64,000 nucleotides of DNA from Isoetes taiwanensis (GCA_021234155.1 JAJEKV010000006.1:2108001-2172000), one strand, 5' to 3'; counted from the stretch's first letter, positions 10,855 through 22,830 are shown. Notes: a model not told the origin generated them from the letters alone. A program made the numbers and translations.

Positions 10855-11900
10855 ATGGCAGCTCCTAAAGTTATTCAGCCTCCCCCAAAAAATATCCAGC
10901 ATGGGATTAAGATCTCTTCCCAATCAAAAAGGAGTGAAGAGTCATTAATTATGGAAAATGGTAACATTGGTGATACTCCAATTCTCAAATTGGACTCTAG
11001 CAAAACAGATGCTTTGCAAGCCAACTTTGTTCATCTGAATAGTAGCAAAAGTGTAAATGCTGCAAGTTCTGACAACAATGCAGACAAGATACTGTACTGC
11101 CAATATCTGTTCAAGTTAAATGCCCTCCAAAAGCTACTACATCGACTTGCACAACAATCACTCTATGTCCTCCTTTACCAGTTGTCCCTCTCATTGATTT
11201 TTCCTCCCCTATTAACCATCAAACCTCAAACTTGAACTGTTCCATCTCTGAAAAGATTGCTCTACAGTTGTCTGAGTTACAAGTGGACATTGGAGATGAG
11301 CAGATTGGAAACAAGTGTACTTCAGATATGGCTCAGGATATGAATGCAAATAAGGGCACTTCACTTATGGTTCAGGACATAAATGCAAATAAGGGGGATG
11401 CTAATGCAGCTAATACAGTTAATGTAAGTATAGCAACAGCTGAGTCACCAGCAACTACTCAAGGTGCTTGGCAGCAGACTGCTCCAGAGGATACTTCAGC
11501 TTTTATGGCTGACAAGGATGCAAAAGACACAACTTCCAGGCAAGATCTATTACAACCTTCTTGTTTAATTGAAATTAATGGTAATTCTTTACTGAAGTCC
11601 TCTAAGTCAAACCCTGATTGCTGTCAATCCAAATTTTGGGCCTGCCCCCATGATACTGAACATGATTTGGCTGAAAAAGAAAATATCCTAGAGAATGACC
11701 TTTCTGTTTTCACAAATTCCTGGGATGATGATCATTTTCTAGCTACTTCAAACTCTAAGACTCCAGTCCAGAAAAATAAAAAACCCTCTAGGAAAGGAAT
11801 TAAAATGAGAAAGACTGTGGCTCGTATGGACACTCCTGCCTCTAATACCAGACATCAATCCAAAAGGCCTACTAGAAGTCAATCTAAAAAATTTCTCTAG
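10855..11900 (+). pseudogene. LINE-2 ORF1, one frameshift
   Basis: The start is MAAPKVIQPPPKN at 10,855, sixteen bases into the element. The frame is open to about 11,090, where one frameshift moves the proline-rich continuation (PPLPVVPLIDFSS) into the frame that ends at 11,900. The product is Ser/Asn/Asp-rich, with a repeated MAQDMNANKGT / VQDINANKGD motif (about 11,325-11,400) and a basic C-terminus (KNKKPSRKGIKMRK, RHQSKRPTRSQSKKF) suited to RNA binding. I see no CCHC knuckle or RRM. It is assigned as ORF1 by position and basic tail only. Confidence 0.6.
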
Positions 11901-11937
11901 ATTCTGCTAGTTCTCTTATTCTTGTCTATCTTTATTC

Positions 11938-14900
11938 ATGAAGATTATGACATGGAATCTCAGAGGCATTAAAGGGCCTGTCAAGAGAAGAAGAGCAATT
12001 GCTCAAATAAAGGAATACCAAGCAGACATTATTCTTTTACAAGAATTAAGGCTGCCTAATTTTGAATGTTCCAATCTTGCCAATTGGATTGGCCCTGACT
12101 TCTCTTCCCTCTGGATTGATGCCACCTTGACCTCTGGGGGCCTTATTATTATTTGGAAAAACATTTCTCAAAGTCTGATCTATAATAGTCCCGCAAATGT
12201 TGGCAGGCTGTTATCTTTAACTTTAAGGGTTTCCAATTTGGAATTCTGAATATTTATGCTTCAACTATCTCAAAAGAGAGAGAAAAACTATGGCTGGATA
12301 TCAGATCTTGGCTTTTGAATCATAATTCAATTTCTTGGATCCTTGCTGGAGATTTTAATAACACCCCTTCATGGGACCTTAAGCTTGGCAAAAATCTCAA
12401 CATGTCAAACACAGAAAAGATTAATTGGGACAATTTGCTGGACACATTCCTATTTACTCATATTCCATCTTCAACTGCAAGATTCACTTGGACAAATAAA
12501 CAGAAGGGTAACTCTAGAGTTTGTTGTGCCTTGGATAGGTTTTACATAAGCAACTCTAGCCATGATTTTTGGGATAACAGTTTTGTTTCAAGTGATGAGA
12601 GAACTTCTGTTTCAGACCATCAACCTCAATTCCTTGAAACCAAACATCTTCTGTCCATTAAGAGGTCAGGTAACATTCCTTATAAATTTAATTGTTCCCT
12701 TCTCCAAAATGCAAACTTTTGTAGAGATTTCAAGATCTTTTATGCCAATCTTCCCAAAATTAGGGCATCCAACTCTATGAGAGATTTCTATGCTAAGATC
12801 AAATCTTCTAAATCTTGGATTAAGCAATGGTCCAGGAATGATTGGGAGTCAAAAAAAGCTGAGAGAAATAATCTGTTGATTCAAATGCAATCTGTTAGAA
12901 CCAAGCTCCAGGCTGAACCTTTAAATCTTGATCTTCATTTGCAAGAATCCAGGTTGGAACAGTCAATCAAAAGCATTGAAGAATATGAAGCTAAAGGGGT
13001 AGCAATCAGATCAAAAATTAAATTTACTTCCTCCATGGACAGTAGCAATTCTAAATTCTTCTTTAGAATTGCTAGAAATAGACTGCTCAAGAGTCAGCTT
13101 ATCACAATTAAGAATGACCTTGATATTACCTTGGCTCTCCCAAAGATATTGCTGAATTCTTCCACTCCAAATATTCTAATATCTTTGCAGCCAAATCTGA
13201 TATCCCCTGGACTGACACTCCTGCCTCTGATTGCATTGATTTGCTAAATTCATTGCCCGATAATATTGCTGATCCCTTATCCTCCAATATTGAATTGCCC
13301 CCTTCTGAGGAGGAGATTAGGTCCACCCTCTCAAGTCTTGCCAGTGGTAAGAGTCCTGGGCCAGACGGTTTCCCTCCTGAATTCTATTCTCATTTTTGGG
13401 AGATCTTAAAATCTGATATTGTCTCAATGGTTCATGTCTTTTGGCTCAATAATCACCTTAATCCTGCTATCTCAGCTGGGTTGATCTCTCTTATTCCAAA
13501 AGTTAATAATCCTACTCTGTTTAGTGATTGGAGACCTATCTCCCTCACCAACTCAACCTATAAGATTTGTGCAAAAATTCTGGCCAATAGGATAAAAGGG
13601 CATTTGCAAAAGTATATCAGTTTGCATCAATCAGCTTTCCTTCCAAATAGGTTTATTCTAGACAATTACATTGCAGCTATGGAGGGCATGCACTGGGCTA
13701 GAGTTACAAATCAGAACTGTGTTCTGTTAAAACTTGACTTCTCGAAAGCTTTTGATACTGTGAGGTGAGATTTTTTGACACTCTCTTTGAAAAACATTGG
13801 TATCCCAACTAAAATCATTGATCTCATCATGGGCCTCAACTCCAGATCCCAATCTGCCATTCTAATTAATGGTTCTCCTGGTAATTTCTTCAGTTTGAAT
13901 AAAGGTGTGAGACAAGGATGTCCTTTAGCTCCCTATCTTTTCATTATTGTGGCTGAGCAGCTTACCAAAATCATTTTGCACCATCAGAACAGTGGGAATA
14001 TTAGAGGCCTAAATATGCCTGGCAATGACAGCCATCTCACTATGTTACAATATGCTGATGATTCCTTCAGCTTTCTTCATAATGATGTCAAAAACATTGA
14101 GTTTTTCATCAAGATCTTAAATGGTTTTAGTGCTGCTTCTGGTATTTATCTGAACATGGCCAAATGTGTTTTAATTGGGGTAAATGATCGACCTAACATC
14201 TTAGACATAAGGTGTATTCCTGTAAATCAAACATCCTCTCTCTTGGGAATGCCTCTGGCCTTAGATATCTCCATTAAAAATATGTGGTCTCCTATTGTCT
14301 CAAAGATCAGAAAGAAGCTAAGCAACTATGGCAGCTGCCTCTCCATTGCAGGTAGAACTATTATTGTCTCCTCTGTGCTAGCTAGTTCTCACATTTATTT
14401 TTCATCTGCTTTGCTAGCTCCCAAATGCATCTACCAGCAAATTGAAAAGATTGTCCGAAATTTCATTTGGGGCAAAAATCATCATCTGGTCAATTGGAAA
14501 TATGTAACTCAAAGTAAAAAAGAAGGGGGTCTTGGATGCAAAAACCTTTTATTGCAGGGGTATGCCTTGGCAGGGAAATATATCTGGAAGTCTTTGCTGA
14601 GTCAAAGTAATCCAGCCAGTAAGTTTATCCATTATTGGCTCAGTAAAAGTACAATTGTTGGTCATCCTTCCATTACTCATTATCTGCCATCTTCTGCATT
14701 CAATTTGCTCAAGCCAGCTAGCAATTCTTCACCTCTCATGAGGAACCTTATTAATTCCTGGAATAAAGTCCATAAAGCTTTTTCTCGTATTGGTGTTTTT
14801 CAGTTTCATAAGGGTACCAGCATCTTCTGGAATCCATCTCTTGCCAAAGCTGACATAATCCCTTTGGCTCTAAAACATCCAAAAATTTACAAAAAAATGG

Positions 14901-15788
14901 ACTTTATTTGGAGTTAATAAGCTTGCAGATATTTGGTTTAACAGTAGATGGATGACTTGGACTAAATTCAAAACAATTGTTAATGGAACCTCCTCTGATA
15001 AGATTTTATTTAAACATGTTATTAGCAAAGTTTCCAACCTCAATCTTCATAATGATGTGTCAGCTAGGATTGATTGGCAACATAAGGATAAGAACATTTA
15101 TAAAGTTGCTAATGTATACAAGTCCTTGGCTAATACTAATCAAGCTTCTAAAGCTTGCCTTTATTGGAATCTTTCTGTTGACACTGGAAATGCACTGTTT
15201 AGAAATGTGTGGAATTCTCATTGTGCTCCAAAAATATCCTACTTTATTTGGCTGCTTGCTAACAAGAGCATTCCAAATATGGAGACTTTGTCTAGACATC
15301 ATCAGCCATCTAATGACCCAAATAATTCTACTATAAGTTCTTTATGCCCCTTGCAGTGTAATGGAATTGAGGATATTGAACATATTTTTAACTGTCCCAA
15401 GATCTCGAGCTTTTGGAATTGGTTTCAGCAGGTCTTCAACATCAGAAAGCAAGGGAGTATTGTTAGTTTTATTACGTCTGATAACAAGTTTAAAAATTCA
15501 ATCTCATTTATTGCTTTATGGAATGTTTGGAAACATAGAAATAGATGCCTGCATGGTGGTCATAATGCTTCTCCTCTTTGGATCAAATGGCAAGTTATCT
15601 TTGACATTGAGCTCACTGCTACTGCTCATAGATACAGAAAATCTGGTCTTCAAATAGATAACAGTTGGTCTTCAGTTGGGAATTTTACTGGTTTCTATGG
15701 TTCTTTTAAACTTTTTTGTAATCAATCAGTATCTAACATTGAATCTGTTGATGCTAGATTATCTGAGGACTTGCAAGCACAAGTTTAA
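11938..15788 (+). pseudogene. LINE-2 ORF2: endonuclease, reverse transcriptase, zinc finger
   Basis: The start is MKIMTWNLRGIKG at 11,938, 35 bases after ORF1. Endonuclease motifs are WNLRG, LLQELRL and LAGDFNNTPSW (about 12,340). RT motifs are GKSPGPDGFPPEF (about 13,350), DWRPISLTNSTYKI, LKLDFSKAFDTV, RQGCPLAPYLF and QYADDSFSFLH (about 14,050) with intact YADD. Later come RNFIWGK and a Cys/His cluster (CPLQCNGIEDIEHIFNC, about 15,345-15,395). Lesions are a frameshift near 12,250, another near 13,130, an in-frame TGA at 13,766 where LINEs have Trp (RW to R-stop), and a frameshift near 14,920. Function in the family is target-primed reverse transcription. This copy is a recent pseudogene. Confidence 0.9.
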
Positions 15789-16514
15789 TGTTGACCTAGA
15801 TGATATTGAAGTTCAAAAATACCAGTCAAGGAAATTATCTGTCCACAGAATTTGGGATTATCAGTGAGGGGAAGACTAATTCAGTCTATTCAGCAAGTAC
15901 AGCAGAAAGAAATCACATAGGGCAGGGAATTCTCCAAAGAAACATACCTCATGATTGTCCTTTTTAGGTTTCTGGAAAGCAACAGTACAAACATGACTGA
16001 TCAGCAGTTTCAGTTCTACAGGGAGTGCTACTATTACCATAGGGCCAAGGCAGATTGCTATGGTACCATGATCCATCTTATGTCCACTTGTAACTCAGAC
16101 AGGCTTGTCGAGTTAGTCAATTGGGGAAGCAGTGAAAGATTTATCCTTCAGCCTCAATTTCATGATCACTTCCATTTCCTCCATACTTATGACTTCTAAT
16201 TTCCGTTTGCTATTTTCATTTTATCTTAGCTTTGTCCAGGTACTTGGCCTTACAGTGACTGCAGAAACCATCAGGAAAAACCAATCTGGATTTGGTCGAC
16301 TATATTGCAGGAATTCTCTGAAGCCTCTGTCAGAGATATTATATATTTTTGAACCTGTCTATATTTTGTGTATTTAGAACTTAAACTATTGACAATTTGC
16401 TACTACTGGATTGAGTTTCTAAGCTCAACTCCACATTTTCATGATCATTATCTATGATCATATCTTTATGTTTCTCTATTTTCCATAATTAATGACTAAA
16501 AAGCTTCACTCCTT

Positions 16515-16551
<37 letters not shown>

Positions 16552-17040
16552 TCCAGGAACAAGCTTGTAGCTATTGCATCAATTCGCACGGGGTCCCACA
16601 GGCTACGGATTGAGACAGTTAGATGGGAGAGGCCGCAATTGCCGCGAGAAGCGAGACTATGTACCTGTTGCCAGTTACAGGTTATTGAAGATGAAAGCCA
16701 TACTCTTCTGAGTTGCCCTGCTTTTGGGATAGTCCGAAATCATTTTTTGACCTTAGCATTCCATTCCACGCTTCCACAACTTCTCAGAGCACCATCTGTG
16801 CATGACTTGGCATTATACATACTTGAGGTTCTAGATAAACGTCTGCAATTACTGAGCCCTCAGTAGTCATTATCTCCGCTTGTCTAGTATCATCATTACT
16901 GCAAAGGATTTTCCCTTGAAAACCTTTCGAGGCAGGGGGTTTTTAATCCTAGTAGTAATGATTGTACTAGCCCATTGTATGGGTCCCATGACCTATTGGT
17001 CTCCGTGGACGTTAAAAAAACTATTCTATTCTATTCTATT

Positions 17041-17269
17041 CCTTTGGGTATATTCAAGGGCAAAGGTCTTCTACGAAGGTATGTTTGCTTATTCCAAATT
17101 TCTTAATATGGGATATTGTTATGCAAATCAAATGATGAACTTAGACAAGTGAAATGCTTTTTTTTTTCTAATATTATATTAAAGCATATACATGCATCTC
17201 TTTCTAAAATGCATGTTGGGCATGTAGAGATCAACACGCAAATGTTGCTTGCAACTTTTAATATCAAGA
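17041..17269. other. Unassigned sequence left of copy B
   Basis: AT-rich, no recognised gene. It may belong to the same duplication as copy B, with its partner lying left of the window start. Confidence 0.4.
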
Positions 17270-17302
17270 GATTTATGAAACGTGGATTTCCTATTGCCAC
17301 CA

Positions 17303-17655
17303 GGGCGCCATTGAAGATAAATGTCATGCTCTCCAGATCTGCCCAGCCTTTGCCCATATCCGAGCGTGGTACGTTCGGTTAGTTGTGCCTGATAGCCGCT
17401 GCATGAGTTATTGAATACGCCGTCCGTGGGCTTGTTGGGTCATACCTCCAGGAGGTTGACTCAGTTGTGTCCTCCGGGACAGTATTGAATTGTCCTATAC
17501 AATTGTAGATACTTATTACTGCTAAGGTTTTTCCCTCAAAAACCCTTCGGGGCGGGGTTTTTTAGTCCCGACAGTAATATGTTTGCTGCTCTCTTTTTGT
17601 TTGGGTCCCATAGGCCAATTGGTCTCCGTGGACGATAAAAAATCTACTCTATTCT
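17303..17655 (+). mobile_element. LINE 3' tail, strongly 5'-truncated, (TTCTA) end
   Basis: It starts mid-element after CCTATTGCCA and encodes a remnant of the C-terminal Cys/His region (CHALQICPAF-like in frame). It then has the family stem-loop (TTATTACTG..CAGTAATA, 17,512-17,579), GGTCCCATAGGCCAATTGG, CCGTGGACG and a short TTCTA tail. Copy A shows the uninserted site but has about 50 bases here that copy B lacks, suggesting a deletion at integration. Confidence 0.8.
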
Positions 17656-18923
17656 ATTTTTCTATTGGAAAATACAAAGATAAATAATTAGGGCATAATG
17701 ATTAAGGGTTGAGCATTGTATACCCTAGAAATATGTTCGTAGTTGAAAATTCGAGAATGGCCGATAGATTTTTGGCTTCCCATTCTCTGAAGACCAGTGC
17801 TTAAGCATTCAATCTTGATAGAAACGCTATGAAGTAGATTCTGATAGAAGCGTTTTGAAGCAGATGAGGAAGGTCTTTACCTGGGAGTGCTTATGTGAAA
17901 GTCAAAGGGACTTCAGGGCATTTGGCAGTAGAAGACATGAAGATCATCTATCTGTACTCAAATTCCAGTGATTTATCATGCCTGTATACAAGGAAGGATA
18001 GATATCATGCTTAATTTTATGAAGACACCCGAAAGAATAGAATAGAATAGAGATTGAAAGATGCTTTATTTCTTTTTGTTCAACTCAAAAGCCGGGTTCA
18101 CATGAGCAACGTTTCATCTTTACTTGGATATTTTACTCGTAAGTTCTATAGCAGGGTTACAAACCAAAATGCCAGAAGGAATTTACAGAGAGCTTGGCAG
18201 ATACTGCACCTGTATCTCCTCAAAATCAGCACTCAAATAATGGACGAATCCAAACAACAGGTTCTTATGAGCAATATGATAGTTTTTTTTTTCCTAGAAA
18301 GTTTCTGACCTCATATTTGAAATGCATCACATGCAAATTGTTGGTTTTGCGGATTTGCAATTGCCAATAGGTAGTTGCATGTTGCTGTTTAAAGGAATAT
18401 AACTCTGCCAGATGCTTTATTTTGTTTTAATTTTGAACAAAATAACACATATATACTATATTCTTGTTCTATTGACCAAAACCATGTGTCAAATGTAGTA
18501 CAAGATGAATTCATTAATTTCAGACAGATATATGTCTATGCAGTTGTTTTCTGCTTCGTCCACTCTTTTAGCTTTTTCTAACTGGCAGGGCAAGAGGCAC
18601 AATGGGTAATTAGCGACGAGCTGAAAATCCCAATGTACCTTTTGGCCCTTGCCCTGATACCGTTCTTACGCTAACATGGTACTGATTTGGCTAGAAGAAT
18701 GATGGAGTTATGGAAGAATTAATAGCTGAGAAATAATCTTAGTGGTGGCATGAGCATCGGCATGAGAGATACAATTGTCAGTCGACATTCTAGTTTATTT
18801 CTTTCGCTTTAAATTCTAGTTCTTGGGTTAAACCAAGCGAAATACATATATAGGTTGTGTATCTATGCTAAAAGGCTTTCATTTCTCTTGTATTAGGACC
18901 TGAAAATCTAGTGCAGTAAGTAT

Positions 18924-19593
18924 TCTAGAATGGGGCTTCTCATTCATCTCAGCAGATTTTCTACAATGGTGGACAGTGGGTAGCCGCACACATGCAAACT
19001 ACCCACGAAAAATAAAGGGAAAATCCAATTATATCATTTGGACCCCAAAAAAAATACAATGCTAATAGATGAGTGGCTGATGTACCTACCGAAAGGTTAT
19101 CACCGGGATTAAAAAACCCCGCCCTTTCGGGTTTTCGAGGAAAAACCCTAGTGATAAGCCTTTGGCAAGGGGCTTGGACAAACGTAAGGCATAGAAATCG
19201 CTCCCAAAAACCCCGCATGGATGGAGAAGACTAAAATCATGCCGCCAACAACGTACACCGCACATCACCAACACAACAAACGAGACAACACAAACATACC
19301 AGAGAATAGCATCACCCAGGGGGTGGAAAAAAAACATCACCCAGCGGGTGGAAGAAAAACATGATAAACATAAACTTGTGCACAATACAATAAACAAAGA
19401 AGGGGGGAGGGTGGGTTCAAAGAGAATAAGGTACTGCTGAGAGAAGAGGAAGCGCCGATGAGACGTTGATGCAGAACCGCGCCTAAAATAGCGAAACCCC
19501 AACCAGAGAGGGCATGCGCCGCATGCATGCATGCAAGACATGCATGCTCGCCCCATCCTAGAATGTCGATCCGATGTCTCGGATCGATGCGAT
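18924..19593. mobile_element. Helitron2/Helentron-like nonautonomous element, first unit
   Basis: The unit begins TCTAGAATGGGGC and ends with a subterminal inverted copy of that motif (GCCCCATCCTAGAAT, 19,550-19,564). A terminal hairpin CGATCCGA-TGTC-TCGGATCG (19,567-19,586) follows, then ATGCGAT. Asymmetric terminal inverted repeats with a hairpin at only one end, and insertion between two T residues, are the described hallmarks of Helitron2/Helentron elements. Copy A shows the empty site AAGTAT-TAAAGCC. No Rep/helicase gene is present. The interior carries an antisense copy of the LINE 3' stem-loop (about 19,098-19,160) and a short CATCACCCAG duplication (19,310-19,345). Confidence 0.8.
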
Positions 19594-19969
19594 TCTAGAA
19601 TGGGGCTCGCATGAAATCAACAAACCGCCCGAATACCAGAGAACTTCCTTATCAAACTAGAATCGAGGACGAAGGTCACAGGACGAAGGCTAAAGAAGGG
19701 CCGAGGCCGAGAAAGGGCATGCCACAGCATGACAGAAACGCCAAATGGGCTAAACCAAGCAGGAAGAAGCCCCTCCCCTGCCTGGAAACAATTCAAAGAG
19801 AATAAGGTACTGCTGAGAGAAGAGGAAGCGCCGATGAGACGTTGATGCAGAACCGCGCCTAAAATAGCGAAAACCCAACCAGAGAGGGCATGCGCTGCAT
19901 GCATGCATGCAAGACATGCATGCTCGCCCCATCCTAGAATGTCGATCCGATGTCTCGGATCGATGCGAT
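19594..19969. mobile_element. Helitron2/Helentron-like element, second unit, head-to-tail
   Basis: The second unit starts TCTAGAATGGGGC directly after the ATGCGAT end of the first. It shares the last ~175 bases with it (TTCAAAGAGAATAAGG onward), including the subterminal repeat (19,926-19,940) and the hairpin (19,943-19,962). Its left part (19,611-19,790) is different. The pair is thus a tandem array of two different internal versions with the same ends. Confidence 0.8.
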
Positions 19970-20310
19970 TAAAGCCACAAAATGTGCAAATACTTTTGGA
20001 AATAGAGTCCTACCATGTATATGGGAATAAATATGCTAAAAAAGTTGAGAGATGCTACTGTTGTACAAATAGTTTCTATTGAAATAAAATGCTAGTTGTA
20101 AAGATTTAAGCTTTGGCCATATGAATATATACAAGCTGTATAAAGTTATTTAAGTGCTATTTGGATAAATGTTATAGCTGAGTATAATAGGTAAAAAGAT
20201 ACTATGTTGGATATGCTCAGGCCAGTAATATGGTGATAATACTACTAAGGGATTGACTGAGGCAGATGTCTAGTCTAGGTTCACTAGTTCAAGCCGGTGT
20301 TTTTTTTACG

Positions 20311-21010
20311 TTTTTTCTATTCTAGTCTATTAATGTTTTCTTTTATGTTCATATATGCAACATTAGTTTTGTATTTATATTTTAGATGTTTTCTTTTGTG
20401 TTCATATATGCAAAATTAATTTTATTTGAGTCTATTAAAGAGCAAAGGAAGAAAATGTAAACTTAACACTCTTTTTTTAAACAATCATGTGATGTAAGTG
20501 CCACAATATATAACGGGAATCATTGATGTAAAATTGTCGATATGTTTGACACCATAAGATAACTTTTTATAAGATGTGACGACAAGCTATCACAAAATGT
20601 GACAATAATGTGTAACAAAATTGACCAAAAACTTTATAACTAATAATGATGTTATAGTGGACACAAACTTTACATTTAACTTTAAATTATGTCACAATTT
20701 TTTGCACAATATGTGAGGCAATCATCACTACAAAAGCTAACAAAAAAAATGCCAAAAATTTGACACAAATATTTTACAAAACTGACATCGCTACTGACAC
20801 AACTATATTGATGCAATTTTTGACACAATTAAATTAATTTGTACAGTATAGGAGGATGTGGAAGTGGAACACATAGGTAAAAGCATGATAGGGTTTCCCT
20901 TAAAAACTATTATTTAGTGTCCAAAAAAATATTCAAAAAGTAGCCAGCATTGGGTATTGTAGAAGTTATATAATGTCTCAATAAATATTAAGTTTAAGAA
21001 TTAATGCATT
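20311..21010. other. AT-rich DNA with a possible CACTA-type terminus
   Basis: No gene is seen. From 20,727 the text CACTACAAAAGC is followed by repeated short TTGACAC / CTGACAC motifs to about 20,830, and similar GTGACA motifs in the other orientation lie at 20,575-20,615. Such motifs are typical of the subterminal region of plant CACTA transposons, but no partner end or transposase is visible. Confidence 0.3.
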
Positions 21011-21011
21011 A

Positions 21012-21352
21012 TTCTAGTCTCTGCAAGGTGAGGAGCTCTGCAAGGTGAGGGCAGCCCACCTGCAAAAGAAATGGGCAGTGTACAGGGGAGGCGCAACAAT
21101 TATTCTAGATCAATGGCCTTCCGATCCTTGGACTGGCTATGTCTAGATAATTTTAGAAGCATAAATTTACCACTAGCATTAGCATTATCTTATCTTATTC
21201 TTGGTAGCCTTTTAATATTTGGTTGTTATGTTTGGTGATGGGGCCTAGTCCCCAGGTTTTAGATGGGCTGTTGCCCTTGCATGTGCCGTCCCATAACCCG
21301 TTGGGTTCCCGTGGACGTAAAAATTCATCTTATCTTATCTTATCTAATATGT
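21012..21352 (+). mobile_element. Truncated LINE 3' end with (TTATC)n tail
   Basis: An open C-terminal coding end (AAHLQKKWAVYRGG, then LDQWPSDPWTGYV-stop near 21,150) is followed by a 3' UTR. It ends CCGTCCCATAACCCGTTGGG, CCGTGGACGTAAAAATTCA and (TCTTA)n at 21,325-21,350. The GTCCCATA..CCGTGGACG block is shared with the TTCTA-tailed LINEs, so this is a related family with a different pentanucleotide tail. Confidence 0.7.
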
Positions 21353-22830
21353 TTGCTTTTCATTCAACATTGAATCTTAATGTGTCTCGAACTTTGATTT
21401 TGAATGCTGCGATTTTAATGAAAATGAAAAAATATAAATGACTAGTTCCTAGAGTACCTAGTACAGATACTTTGGCGATACAATACATATGGCATATCTT
21501 TTGGAGCCTTGGTCAGCATGCTGCACCATCACAATTGGAACTAGCAGCAATTGTATATGATATATATTGGGCTAGCTAAAAGCCAACTAACTTTGAGCAT
21601 GGGGAGGCATCATGCTACTGTCTTGGAAATCTTGTGCACTCTCAAGCACAATTGCTGCCGAAAGAACTTTGCTCCCTCAACCTCGGCCAACACAAGAGCA
21701 AAACTCCAGCAGGAAGAGCAACAGACCTGATATGCTGGTTGAAGCCACATTAGTAGTGCAACATTTTGTGAAAAGCTAAGAGGGAAAAGGGAATGAGGGC
21801 TGAGGCTAAAAAGCTAAAAGCATAAAAGGCAAGAAACCTGAAGCTATTAGGAAGAGGATAATAGGAGATAAGATAAGATAAGATGAATTTTTACGTCCAC
21901 GGAGAAGAGGAGGCACAAATAAGGACGAAGGAAAGAGAGAATAGAAAGGAGAGTTGATGCTTAGTTTGAGATCAACACGAAAATCAAGGAGCACGGATGT
22001 TAGATTTGCCCTTTCTTGGAGGGGACACATGAAAGCCCTTGCATAATCGCAGAATGCTTCTTCTTTCTAATATAGTTGTTTATCATTAGTTTTGGTTATA
22101 CATCATATTCACAATTTTGATCATACATAGTTTTGATCATGCATACTTTGTTTGCTTGATCATTAGTTATGTTATGCATATTTGCTTGATTCCTGATCAT
22201 TAATTATGGTCATACATAGTTTGTTTCTAAATTATATCATACAAGTTCTATTTTTTCAATTTACTACATGGACATAAGGTGCTAAATTATGGTCATGATT
22301 GCTCGTTTCCATTTTGCTGCTATGTTATGTCATTGTTGCAGTGTGTAGTTGTTCCCCTCTTTCAAATCTCGAGTTCTACACCATCATTTCCTCTTCACCT
22401 GGACCAGAAGAAGAGTCTATTCAACTGCATATGAATGATGAAACAATTAACGAAAGGGCCAAACTGACATGTAGCAGATATTTTTTATTGAATTTGCATG
22501 TACATGCTAGTTGACTGAATGTGAATAGAATTTAGGCTAGTTGTTATGTTCTACAGACATGCAAAGACTTCTAACAACAAGATTGTAGTAGAAGTATCAT
22601 TGTCATTCACAAAAAAGTAACGTTGTAAACTTTGCACAAAACCTTTCATTGTCAACAAAAAGGTATCATTGTCAAAATGTTGTACACAAAAAGTTCCATT
22701 ATTATTCATAAAAAAGTTTATAGTGCTGATCGAGGTAATGGTGGTTAGGGCAACTCAAAGAACTCATATGTTAACAGAAAAATAGATACATTAAAAAAGA
22801 AAAAAAGAAAAAAAAAAAGCCCGCCCGGAG
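21353..22830. other. Intergenic, AT-rich, with one minus-strand LINE tail scrap
   Basis: At 21,868-21,905 a minus-strand scrap (GATAAGATAAGATAAGATG, then TTTTTACGTCCACGGAG) is the extreme 3' end of the TTATC-tailed LINE family. At 22,060-22,240 there is a run of diverged short TTGATCAT-type repeats. No gene seen. Confidence 0.5.

Larger units (their letters stand above)
10839..16548 (+). mobile_element. LINE-2: nearly complete L1-type LINE
   Basis: The element is flanked by the 9-base duplication ATTGTCCAG (10,830-10,838 and 16,548-16,556) and ends in a 33-base poly(A) (16,516-16,548). It holds ORF1, then ORF2 with endonuclease, RT and zinc finger. Only a handful of lesions interrupt the two ORFs, so it is much younger than LINE-1. 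It inserted into the coding region of LINE-3. Confidence 0.9.
10772..17040 (+). mobile_element. LINE-3: 5'-truncated LINE with (TTCTA)n tail, split by LINE-2
   Basis: The two halves are 10,772-10,838 and 16,549-17,040. Joined across LINE-2 they give an open frame that passes from HVSLASLSR into NKLVAIASIRTGSHRLR. This matches the phrase LIASIRTGAHHLRIET of LINE-4b. The C-terminal Cys/His cluster (CTCCQLQVIEDESHTLLSC) and a stop follow at 16,864. The 3' UTR contains a stem-loop bounded by CATTACT..AGTAATG (16,893-16,960), then GGTCCCATGACCTATTGG, CCGTGGACG and the tail (TTCTA)n at 17,020-17,040. The exact 5' truncation point is uncertain. Confidence 0.7.
17270..20310. repeat. Segmental duplication copy B
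   Basis: This is the direct copy of 1-4,560, with three insertions absent from copy A: a LINE tail (17,303-17,655), a short (GAATA)n scrap (about 18,033-18,051) and the Helentron dimer (18,924-19,969). Outside these the two copies align continuously by eye with scattered substitutions. Confidence 0.85.

Noticed and set aside
1-20310. Copies A and B read as LTRs of one giant element
   Set aside because: No TG..CA ends, primer site or purine tract, and the interval consists of independent LINE insertions.
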